Shown: piece by piece, positions 1 to 11,100 of the stretch
How positions within the stretch are numbered: the stretch's first letter is position 1
Layout of the letters: every line of letters starts with the position of its first letter
Assembly (NCBI GenBank): GCA_963082975.1
Contig: OY720344.1
Span: 28,927,172-28,991,171, forward strand
From: Labia minor
Taxonomy: Eukaryota > Arthropoda > Insecta > Dermaptera > Spongiphoridae
Reading direction: 5' to 3'
DNA length: 64,000 nt
The notes under the pieces: generated by a model
Database searches by the model: none
What the model saw: the letters and a program-made list of their open reading frames with translations, nothing else
What the model was told of the DNA's origin: nothing
Position numbers and translations under genes: made by a program

Positions 1-313
1 AATCTTTTCAATTCAAAATAAACAAAAATTTCAAAAAAAAAAAATATTTTTTTTCTTTCATATAATTTCATAAATATAATTGAAAATGTTTAGGCTATTT
101 TTAAAATTTTGACATTTTGTAATATTTATGACTTTGTTCAATTTCTTACCTATTGTTATTTATTATTTTTCTATTACAAATTGTATCTATCATTTCTAAC
201 AAAATACAAATAATTTAAAAAACTAAAATTCATTGTTAAATGAACAATCCAAAAGGAATTTCTTAATTAAAATAAAATTTTAAAAATTGACAATGATAAA
301 AAAAATTATTTAG
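1..313. other. AT-rich non-coding DNA
   Basis: Very AT-rich sequence with no reading frame, RNA gene or repeat that I recognise up to the start of the family A element. Confidence 0.5.
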
Positions 314-910
314 CTGGAGTGTCTCCACTCGACTATCTCGCAATTTGAATTGGATTAAATAACATATATTAATTTAAATTAAATTAAATTAATTAAATTA
401 TAAATTAGAATTAATAAATAATATTTATTAAACCAGCGCATGTTTGGCTTTTTATTGATGGCAACATGGCACGTGTTGGCGCGTGAGATTTGCAGTGTTA
501 AAAAATTAATTCTGGTACTTTCAGCAATTCAATCAAGCTGAAATTCTATATATAGCAGTTTTATACAATTATTAATCATGTGAAAAATTATCAAACATAT
601 ATTTTTATTTTTACGGTTACTTTGGAGGAAAAAAAATCAAAACGTTGTAGGTAATGACCCTCTTCCGGTTGAGCTACATTTCTCAAAAGTTGATAGAAAA
701 CTATGAATTTTGAATAATGCCCATGTACCAAATTTCATCATTCTAGCTCAAACCGTTTTTGCGTAATCTTGGTTACATACACACACACACAGACATTTTT
801 CTCAACCTTAGTGAAAATGATTCAGGAACCTTCAAAACGTATAAAAACATCAAAATATCAACATCGAAAATTTTCGTGATCGCAATACTATCTCTTACGA
901 GATATGAAAA
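314..910 (-). mobile_element. Family A HINE-like element, copy A1
   Basis: About 600 bp and nearly collinear with 58680-59263. At the left is the element's 3' end: hairpin GGAGTGTCTCC, then ACTATCTCGC. At the right is the partner repeat, decayed here to a form of GCGAGATAGT. A CA-rich microsatellite lies at about 778-794. No coding capacity. The layout (terminal repeat at one end, subterminal repeat plus hairpin at the other) is that of non-autonomous Helentrons. Strand follows that reading. Confidence 0.65.
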
Positions 911-1225
911 ATTTACTACTCTTTTACTTTGTATATTTAATTAATCTTGGCGCCTTCTTTGAATGCTGCTGACCTCTATAGATATTTGTACTAAAGAATA
1001 TTACTCAATATATATTTATGTCAAAATAACTGACATATTTTAAATTAGATTCTATCTATTTTATTCTTTGTAAGTTCTTTTCATATTCTAAAATATATAA
1101 AAATTTTAGAATCTTTCATTATATATACCATTGCTTTTAACTGCTTAATATTTCAATTATTTATTTATTTATTTTTTTGTAAATTATATATTTTTAATTA
1201 AAAAAATTCTAGACTTATTCTATCT
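911..1225 (+). other. Upstream region and probable 5'UTR splice acceptor of carrier copy 1
   Basis: AT-rich sequence before the first carrier gene. An AG at 1211-1212 lies exactly 13 nt before the ATG. Copy 2 has an AG at the same distance (4713-4714), which suggests a 5'UTR intron or a trans-splice acceptor. No TATA box or initiator is convincing here. Confidence 0.4.
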
Positions 1226-3471
1226 ATGGTGGGATATGATCCTAATTCTGCAAATCAACTCACACAAACAGATTATGTCACTGCTGGGGCCCTCAGTGGT
1301 GTTCTCACGAGAGCGATATCTCAGCCACTCGATGTACTCAAAATTCGCTTTCAACTTCAAGTAGAGCCAGTGAAAAAGACAAATCATTCTAAATATTGGA
1401 GTATAATACAAGCAACCAAAACCATCACTAAAGAAGAAGGTTTAGGTGCACTTTGGAAAGGTCATGGACCAGCTCAAATACTATCAGTCATTTATGGATC
1501 AACTCAGGTTTGTTCACAAGACAATTTCTACTATATTATTTTAAAAAATATATCTATATTTATATTTTAAGTTTATAATTAATATTCGTTAATTAGCTAA
1601 AAATAGCATATTATACTTGCTTTTATATTTATATTCTGACCTTTAATATTTATTTATATTATATAATATTTATTTTGAAATATTTTTATAGTTTTTTCTT
1701 GAAAATAGTTTGTTTCTTTCGAGATCCTGACGAAACAATATTCTCTATATAAAAATGCAGAGTTAAAAGCATCACCTTTAATCAATTTTTGTGCTGGATC
1801 ACTCTCAGGCTGTATTGCTATTCTTGCTTCTTCTCCATTTGATGTAGTGAGAACTCGATTAATTGCTCAAAGTGAGCCGAAGGTTTGGAGTTCATTTCAT
1901 TATCTAATTATTTTTATATATTTTGTTTTTTTAAATTTAATTTATATACTTATTTTAGATATATGAAGGATTATTGAATTGTTATTCAATAATATATCAA
2001 AAAGAAGGAATACGTGCCTTTTATAAAGGAATCACAGCATCGATTCTTCAAATTGCTCCTCATACTGGCCTCCAATTTATGATATATAATTTTATAAAAA
2101 ACTTCTGGATTAAACTTTGTAAGTATATTTTATTTATTTAAAAAAAAAACATATTAACTGGTACATTTTGTAGAATATAATATATAAATTTGAAGAAACA
2201 TTTTTTGGATAATAAGAAATTAATAATGTTAAACAGAAAAATAAAATTGACTAACATAGTTTCAATATGAAAAGTCTGACTCTTTAACATAATTAAACTA
2301 GCACTAATGAATCTTGTGAGTAAAATTCTGTCTTTTAATTATCATTTAATCTAAATAATTTTTTAATTAGCAAATTTTTAATCATTTTAAAAAGTATTTA
2401 AAGTAATTAATTATTACACTAGTCATTGATTAAATTAATTAAATTTCCTTACCGAGATTATTTTCTTTAATTATAATTCTTATAATTCTTTATAATATTT
2501 ATAGAGATAATGGCTTTATTTTACAAAATTAAATTATATTTTTAATGAAATTTAATTTAATTAAAATATATTTAAAATTTTATAAAGAGTAGAGTAAATA
2601 TTTTTATTATATTAGAATTTATAAAATTGAATTGAATTTTTTTTTAAATATAGTATATTTATTAGTAATACTTTTTCCAATATTGAAATATATTAATTAC
2701 ATATCCTATTTTTCAGGGCCATCGGAAGAAAATCAAATATCTTTTATTGGCTCTATTTTCTCAGGATCTTTATCTGGACTTGGTGCAAAAACTGCCGTCT
2801 ATCCATTAGATTTAATTAAAAAACGAATGCAGATCCAAGGATTTGAAGATCAAAGAAAAAGTTTTGGAAAGGTATCTTTAAATATAAACTTATCTTTTTA
2901 GTTGCATATAATTTTTCAAACATAGTTATATAATTTTATGTAAAACAAATAAGAATATCCTTATACTCTATTCATAATACCTTGCTTACATAATAAATAA
3001 ACTATTATATTTTATATCGGTCTTAATAAAATAGATGTGTCACAAATATTTTTCAGATCTTTATTAATCTCTATTGAAGCTTATTAACCTTGGATTTAGA
3101 AACCATCTTTAGAATCATAATTAATCTTCCTAATCAAATTTCTTAAGAAAACATTGAAATCATTGTATTTAATATTTGGTTCTTATAATTTATTTTTTAC
3201 TAATTATCTGTTTATAAAAATTGCTATTTATCATTAATTAATCATACAAACAAATGTACTAATTTTCATTTCGTTTTAATTTTAGGTATTTCGTTGCAAG
3301 AGTCTCTTAGATTGTTTCATTCTTATCATTCGCGAAGAATCGCTTATATCATTATTTAAAGGTCTTAGTCCGTCTCTTCTTAAAGCTTCTGTATCAAGTG
3401 CTTTACATTTCGCTTTTTATGAGCAATTTTGTAATATTTTAAGAGTAATTAAATTTTCTTCGTCGACTTAA
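1226..3471 (+). CDS. Mitochondrial thiamine pyrophosphate carrier, copy 1 (five coding exons)
   Basis: Predicted inner-membrane carrier that brings thiamine pyrophosphate into the matrix (SLC25A19/TPC1 family). Coding exons: 1226-1507, 1709-1882, 1959-2118, 2717-2871 and 3286-3471, all GT-AG, phases 0,0,1,0. They give 318 residues; human TPC has 320. The start MVGYDP matches the family. The three mitochondrial-carrier signatures are present: QPLDVLKIRF, SPFDVVRTRL and YPLDLIKKRM. The TPC-like stretch WKGHGPAQILS ends exon 1, and FKGLSPSLLKAS lies near the C terminus. In repeat 3 the usual EG before the aromatic-K-G is ES. An AATAAA at 3470-3475 overlaps the stop codon. The exon 2 acceptor must be the second of two AGs, because the first puts a stop in frame. 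A second copy follows 1.25 kb downstream. Identification is from recalled family sequence, not a search. Confidence 0.92.
1676..1713 (+). promoter_or_regulatory. Conserved tandem splice acceptor, intron 2 of carrier copy 1
   Basis: A 38-nt block around the exon 2 acceptor is identical to 5319-5356 in the paralog, although most intron sequence has diverged. It holds two AGs 17 nt apart (ending at 1691 and 1708). Only the second keeps the frame. It may be a constrained branch/pyrimidine region or a frame-breaking alternative acceptor. Confidence 0.55.
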
Positions 3472-4714
3472 TAAATTTTTTTATATCTCTTAAAAGTTTA
3501 GATATAAATGGAATTTATGAAGTAAATTTTAAAGTCTAATTAAATAGTTTGAATTAGTTTCAAAATTTATTAGATATTACTAATTTGTTTATTTTTAATT
3601 GAGAAAAATTTAAAAGATATTGCAGATAAAAATTGTTTTTAATAATAATAAATAATTTCAAAAATAAAATATTATATTTGTTCGATATAATAAATCAAAT
3701 TAATCACTGGTTATTACTTTACTATCCATTACTCTTAAAATTTAATCTTAAAGTAATTTAATTCTCTGAAAATTTTAATTATTATTATATATATATACAT
3801 AGATCTATTGGTATGTCAAATGATAATTTCAGCGATTGGTATTTATGAAATTACATACTATCAATTAATTAAAATGTTGTAAAATATTTATTTGTAAATA
3901 TCTGTCATAATATTATTTAAATATATTTTATTTAAATTGTATTTTTTCTTTTATAACCCCTTAGATCTTACTCACATACACATTCTGTATTAGATATAAA
4001 ATAATTATACATTGGTATATATATTATAAAGGCATACTTTGCCTAAAAAAAATTATAAAATTAATGATGACTGTTAAGTGACTGAAATCAAATTATTTGT
4101 ATTATTAAATTTCAGAATATTTGTAAAATTACATTCTCCAATCAACTTTTTTTTTTTTTTTAGTGATTGTTAGTAGAAATATTTGTATATCTTATATATA
4201 TATATGTATTATAAAAGCATAACATTTTTAGTAAAAAAAAAGAATTAATTTGATATTGATTAGAATAGTCAGAATATTTTGAACTAGAAAAATTAAATTT
4301 TCAATATCACTAAAATTTTGATATTGTTTACATTTTTATTTTTTATTTATATAACAATAGAAACGATATTATATATATATATTATATATATATATAAATA
4401 TATTCATAAGTTTCATAATATATATTAGTTATAAATAAATGATAAATTTTAAAAAATCATTTTTTCAACTTTTTTCTTATATATTTTAATATTGTATTTA
4501 TTAGAAATAAAAGATATGAGATTATATAAAATTATATTATAAAGGTAAAGTATAAATAATATTTTTAATTTTAAATTCAATCTTTTTCTATATTTTTATT
4601 TTTAATTTCTATCTTATATATGATTTTTAAAATATAAGAATTATATCTTAAATTAATATTATTCATTAAATTTTTATCTTATTTATGCTTACTAAAATCT
4701 TAATTATTTCATAG
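3472..4714. other. Intergenic region between the two carrier genes
   Basis: About 1.24 kb of AT-rich DNA with several TA runs (for example near 4370-4400). It must hold the 3' end of copy 1 and any promoter of copy 2. No TATA/initiator pair stands out. An AG at 4713-4714, 13 nt before the copy 2 ATG, is a probable splice acceptor. Confidence 0.5.
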
Positions 4715-4727
4715 GGTTATAATATCT

Positions 4728-7151
4728 ATGGTGGGATATGATCCTGATGAGAAACAACTTTCCAACTCGGATCAAGCTATGGCAGGAATCGTCAGTGGCG
4801 CACTAACAAGAATAGTAATTCAACCCCTCGATGTTATTAAAATACGTTTTCAACTTCAAGTAGAACCGTTAAAAAAAGGAACAGATTCAAAATATTGGGG
4901 TATAATACATGCAACCAAAACTATCTCCAAAGAAGAAGGTCTACGTGCCCTTTGGAAAGGACTCGTGACGGCTCAAATCGTTTCCATTTTGTATGGATCA
5001 ATTCAGGTTCGTTATAATATTTTCATTAACTTTTAAAAATTTAATTTTCTTAAATACCTAGGAAATATTTAAATTTTAAAATCAGAATGTTTAATTTAAC
5101 AATTTATATCATTTATATTTATTAAATTATAATTATTTATATTTATTAAATTGTTATTGGTATGAAAACGTCTAAATATTGTCTATTTTATTTTAAATAA
5201 TTCATTTAATAATTATGGTTATGATATTTAAATTAATTATTCACTTTTATCTACAAATGAATTTTTATTGCGAACTTAGATTATAATATTTATATTATAT
5301 AAATATAATTATTTATCCTGAAATATTTTTATAGTTTTTTCTTGAAAATAGTTTGTATCATTCGAGTTCCTGACCAAAAAGTATTCTCTGTATACACACT
5401 CAGACACCAAAGCTACGCCATTAATAAATTTCTGTGCTGGCTCCATCTCAGGATGTTTAGCTTCTTTTGTGGCTTCACCTTTCGATGTTGTGAAAACTCG
5501 AATAATCGGCATAAGTAAACCTCATGTATGTAATGAGATCATTATAGATATATGTACATTAATATAATTTTTAATTTTTAATTTTTATTGTTTTTTAGAG
5601 AAATAAAAATAAAAGCTTATTTTATAATTATACTTCCATTTATAAACGAGAAGGTTTCTTTGCATTTTACAAAGGTCTCTCAGCATCGCTACTTCAAGTG
5701 GCACCACTTACTGGCCTTCAATTCATGTTTTATAATCTCTTTAATAATATCTGGTTAAATGTTTGTAAGTCTCATCAGAGTAAATCTTTTTCATTCCTAA
5801 TAACGACGAGCACCTTCTATTTGATATATATATTATAATAATAAAATTAAGGTTTTCTTTTAAAAATGTCTAAAAAATATTACAAATTTAATATTAAAAA
5901 TAATTATTTTAAATTAACAACCAATAAAAAAATATTTACGATTTATAATAATCCGTTTATAAATTGATGATATATTATGCGAATTTCACCATTTCTTACA
6001 TGGATTAACACATTCTATACGCATGTTTATTAATTACTAAAAGATGTCGGTTACTCGGTTTTCGTTGTAATTGATAAGAGCATATTGCAAAAAGAGGTCA
6101 AACAAAAAGATGATAAGTCATAGATAAGATATATGACAAGTAAAAAAATACTTCTGAACAAAAATCTGCTAATGATCGGAGCCAATTAAATTTTCATAAA
6201 GAAATTATATCTTATATCAATAGTAAAGATAATAAATTCTTCGATTTTTAATAAAAATATCGATCAATTAAAAAAATGCATTTCATATTTGCTAGGGAAT
6301 TTTTTATAATATAAAAAAATAAACATTTTGCTATACGAGGTATATATAATATATAAGAGGGCAGGTCAATAAGTCCGTGACTTTTTGAATGAAACACTTT
6401 TTTAGACAAAAAATTATTTTATTTTTCAATATAATCTCCTTTTACTTCATTCAAGTTTGTCCAATTTTTTTATTCATAGTACCTAGTTTATATTTTCCAT
6501 CTTATAGACTTTCAATTTACTTTTGCAATTTTTTTTCATTTAATTAGACCTTATACATTAATTTTTCAGATCCACAAGAAGAACACAAAATTACGTTTTT
6601 GGGCTCTATTATGACGGGATCTTTATCTGGATTATCCGCAAAGACCATAGTTTATCCTCTAGATTTAATGAGAAAAAGAATGCAAATACAAGGAATTGAA
6701 AAACGTCGTCAAAACTTAGGAAAGGTTTGATTATTTAGAATTTTTTCAAAACATTTATTGAAATCATCCCATATTCTAAATTCTAATATGGTTTGGAACT
6801 CTAAATTAAATATATATGAATGATATGTTCTTGACTCAATTTCAATAGAAGTTATTTGAGAAATGTTCATTTTATAAAATTAGTTTTTTTTTATAAAGAC
6901 TGTTCCAGTTTTTGCATGTTTTTTGTACATAAAATCAGTTTGAAGTATTCGAAGAGAAATAAAATTTAATTTGTTTTTAGGTCTTTAAATGCACAAATCT
7001 TCTTCAATGTTTTATTCTTATTGTACGAGAAGAAAAATTCAGTGCATTATTTAAAGGACTTAGCCCTTCTTTACTTAAAGCATCTGCAATGACTGCTCTT
7101 CAATTTGCTATTTATGATGGATATTGTAATGTTTTAAGAATAATAAGATAG
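4728..7151 (+). CDS. Mitochondrial thiamine pyrophosphate carrier, copy 2 (five coding exons)
   Basis: Tandem paralog of the gene at 1226-3471. Coding exons: 4728-5006, 5352-5525, 5599-5764, 6570-6724 and 6981-7151, all GT-AG with the same intron phases. They give 314 residues. Carrier signatures are kept: QPLDVIKIRF, SPFDVVKTRI and YPLDLMRKRM. Exons 2 and 4 have exactly the same lengths as in copy 1 (174 and 155 nt); exon 3 is two codons longer. Differences that may matter: the family's GHxPAQ after repeat 1 is GLVTAQ here, and repeat 3 has EEKFSALFKG where an EG is usual. A likely poly(A) signal AATAAA is at 7238-7243. Intron 4 carries a mariner end at about 6356. The frame is open throughout, so the gene looks functional. 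Substrate could have drifted from thiamine pyrophosphate. Confidence 0.9.
5319..5356 (+). promoter_or_regulatory. Conserved tandem splice acceptor, intron 2 of carrier copy 2
   Basis: Identical 38-nt partner of 1676-1713, spanning two AGs (the second ending at 5351) and the first bases of exon 2. Confidence 0.55.
6356..6480. mobile_element. Mariner terminal fragment in intron 4 of carrier copy 2
   Basis: Begins with the inverted-repeat sequence AGGTCAATAAGTCCGTGACT, shared with the elements at 10386-10518 and 11784-12282. The next roughly 100 bp match the left part of 11784-12282. The other end is absent, so this is a one-ended remnant. Confidence 0.6.
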
Positions 7152-8171
7152 CAAGATAATCAAATTTGATAGCAATAAGAAGTAATAATCATAATTCGTG
7201 TATTTATTGTTATATGACCTAATATTCAATTTATTAAAATAAATATATAATGAAACATTCAAGAATGTTATATTTTAATTTAATATATTATTTTAGGTTT
7301 ATTGAAAATTGCATATTTAATAAAAAAAAAATTAGATCTCTGGCCAAATAGATAAATATTTGAATAAATATTTTTAGAAAAGATAAAAAAAATAGTTAAA
7401 TAAAAATAAATAATTATAGTATCATTTTCTTTAATTTACAAAAATGTAAAAATTATTTCAAATATACAAGTAAAAAAATATATCTTAATACTACATAAAT
7501 ATTTATAATACTTTTTTATAAATTATAAACATAAAAATAATACATTGATTTATAAAAACAAAATTAATATTGTGCTAAATTTATAAAAAAAAATCTTAAA
7601 ATTAATATCGAAAATTGATTTGAAATAAAATCATTATAGAAATTGAATCAATAATTTGGAGGAGTTATAAAATAATCACATTATTTTATACCAAAATATA
7701 AATAATAAAATATCAAATAATTATTAAAATAATTAATATAACCTCAGGAACATTTTATTTTTTATATATTTGTAATCAATTTTTCCTTAAAAAATAATAT
7801 AATATTTACTAAAACAGCAATTTTGAGATACCTCCAATTTTTTGATGATAACTCTATACTCATAAAAAATAATAACTAATTTTTAATCACATCAAATGTT
7901 TTATTTAAAATTATCTTATTTTTAGGAATCTTTTAATTACATAAATATATAATAATCACGTTAATAACCAACAAAAGTAAATATAAATATTTTTTAAATA
8001 ATTTTTAAAGTAATTTCTATCTATTTCTTTGTTTCTTTGGTGTCATAATTTTTTTCAAAAGTAAAAAGTATACTGTTTTTTAATTTCATAAAAATTATTT
8101 AAAATTTACTTATTTTTTGAAATTCTTCAGACTATATTCTCATAAATGCTAATTGAATTTCATTTGCACTA
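7152..8171. other. Convergent intergenic region
   Basis: About 1 kb of AT-rich DNA between the 3' ends of carrier copy 2 (plus) and the secreted-protein gene (minus). Contains AATAAA-type poly(A) signals. Nothing else recognised. Confidence 0.5.
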
Positions 8172-11100
8172 TCATCCATAGGATATAGTATAACCGAGAT
8201 GTTGCATTAATGTGTCCCTCAATGCAGATTTCAGTTGTTTTTCCATATGTAGTTTAATTAAAGATTTGACACCGCGTAAAAATACATCTTCCATTTCTTG
8301 ACTAAATTCATTATCAATGGAATTGCCGTACTGTTTTTCATTGTTTATTACATCCATTCGATGTTCAGCTCGGGAACGGGGAGGTCGGCATCCGTAAGCA
8401 TAGACACTGAAGAAATGGGGATCCATGAAACTTGCTGAAGTACTGACCTCCATGGGTTGCCGAAAAGGTCTTTTCGGGGCTGCAATTAAATTTAGACTTG
8501 CTCTTCGAAGTCTGAATGTCATATTACAGGTTTCAGCAATTTCCGGAAGAAGCGGATCTCGTTCGATCGCACCTTCTTCATATAATCGGACCTGAAACAA
8601 TGTTTAAAACAATGGCCTGAACATCGTAGCTCGATATTTTATTTAGCCTTCCTTGTATACTTATATAATATAATAATAAATCAATTTATAGATAAATCAC
8701 TTTTATTTATTATCAAATTTAAAATCGTATAAAATTTAGATTGCTTTGTGTTATCCTTATCTATAATATAGTATCAAAATATAGATTCATGATCTTTTTT
8801 ATTTATTTGTTATAACTTACCTGACCTAAAATACTGAGATCCCGGAAAAGGATTCTTGCTTCGATGGAGCGATTTCTGTTGTCGAAGTAACATTGCTCAA
8901 TTCGATACCAGCCGGTACGTTCTGGGACTCGCACCCTCATGGATGTAACGTACATATCATAAGGGGCAGACCTCATCTGCTGGTGAAGTGAATATCCAGC
9001 CAGATCAAGAAGAGAACCGGTATATTCTTGGGAATTTGAAACAATTTTCCCAGAATTTTGACGTTTTTTTAGAGACTCTAACGAAGCTTCAAGGTGGCCG
9101 GTACAACGCTCCTGTCCATCTAAACCAAAATATTTCTTATTTAAAATCATTTTATTCCAAAATTCATTTATAAAGACATATTTAAATGAATATTTAATAA
9201 ATCATTGTCAAAATTTTCTATGTGATTAGCAAAGTTCAAAAAAGTTAATTTAATTTGTTCATCATATAAATTTTATTTAAATATTTATATGAAAAATAAA
9301 ATTTCTAATAAATAAACTAGTGCGATGGTATATCTTTCACTTATTATGACAGTGAAAGTAAAGATATAATTTATTATTAAAGTATAACAGATAAATGACT
9401 ATTTATGAACATTTTTGAATAAATAATACATTTTATTTTTCATTTAATATATTTAAATATTTAATTTCCGTTTAAAATAGTTTAAAATAATAATGTATAA
9501 AAAAAAATTATTTGATTTTCCCTATAAAGTTGCTGTTATGCTTTTCAATTAAGATAGGATATAAAAAAATACTTATTAAATTCACTTTATGAATACATAT
9601 TTTTAACAATTCATTGGATAATTAACTTACATATATAAGTCATTTAATACAAAATTTTACGATTAGAACTATTACTATTTTATATTAGAAAATTAAGTTA
9701 GTTCTGTATTTTCGTATATAGTCAATGCTTAATATATATAAATAATAAACAACATTTTTTTTAGCCTAATAATTTTTATCAAATATATCTTTTCTCCCTC
9801 TGCTTTAGAAAAACTTTTCATAAAATTTTGTCTATATTTTATTTTAAAAAATCTGATGTTGTTTTATTTGTTAAAAGACGTTTTCATGGAATCAATAATT
9901 ATAAACAATGTTAAAAAAATATGTTATAACGTTTTTTATACAAGAATCTTGATGTGATAGAGAGAACGGGAGGACAAAGAATCAAAATTTATCAAATTTA
10001 CAAAAATTGAAAATTTTAAATATTACATGATCACAAAAATATAATTAAAATGAATAAAGTATAAAACATTAAAATAATTCGAATATCACTTAAAAATAGA
10101 AATACATATTTTACCCGAGTGACTTAGTAGATAAAATGCCAGTTAATCCATTCGTATTATTAATTTCACCATCTCTTTCTTTCTGATCATACACTTCAGG
10201 AAATCAACTGAGGGAGAGTAACTAATTTTCATTATTATCAGCATGAGATGGTTTTCCTTAATCAGTTGATCAAAGGGCTATTGTTCACGAAAATTTACCG
10301 CATGCAAACACAAATCTCATTTCCGGATAATACTTTTCTCCCTAAACGAGTGGTTCAATTAGATAAAACCAACCAAAATAATATACGAGGATAAGTTAAT
10401 AAGTCCGTGACTTTTTTTAATTTCCCGTCTCTTAATATCAGCTGACTCCTGTCAAAATTAGAACCAGCTGGGTCTTTTAGTTTATGTTTGAAAGCCACGG
10501 ACTTATTGACCTGCCCTTGAATTAAAATTATACCTTCAATGGTGAATAATTTAGAGAAGAATCTGATTTAATTCTTCTAATAATTTTATATTCAATTAAT
10601 TACATTATTTGAGAATAAATATTAATAAATAATTCAACTTTCTTGTGATTTAGAAAGGAATATATAAAATATAACAGCTTGTGTTGAATAATTTATTTGA
10701 CTAATAATGAAGGAAAATTTAACAGTATCCTATTGTCTTCTATTCTTATTAAACGTTATTTTATATGAATAATATAAATTCATTTATGAATAAATAATTA
10801 TTAAACATTGGATTTACCATTAATATAATATACTTTATATTATAATTCATTCAATAAGCTCCAATATGATTCTATTTTTGGGTTAAATATTCAAAAAAAC
10901 TGATAATTGGCCAAGATTACCAACTACATATTCTCATATTTTGTTAAAAATAGATTATAAAATGGAGAAAATCACGACAAGCGGGAAAGTAACATAAATA
11001 GGAGAAGATTAAAATATATTAATAGATTATAATATATTTAATTTAGGGTAAACCGAAAAGGGATCTGAGGAGGGTGAGGATAATCGAAAATGTATGGGCG

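Noticed and set aside
5309-5512. 67-codon minus-strand frame
   Set aside because: Antisense to exon 2 of carrier copy 2, which has the family motif SPFDVVKTRI.
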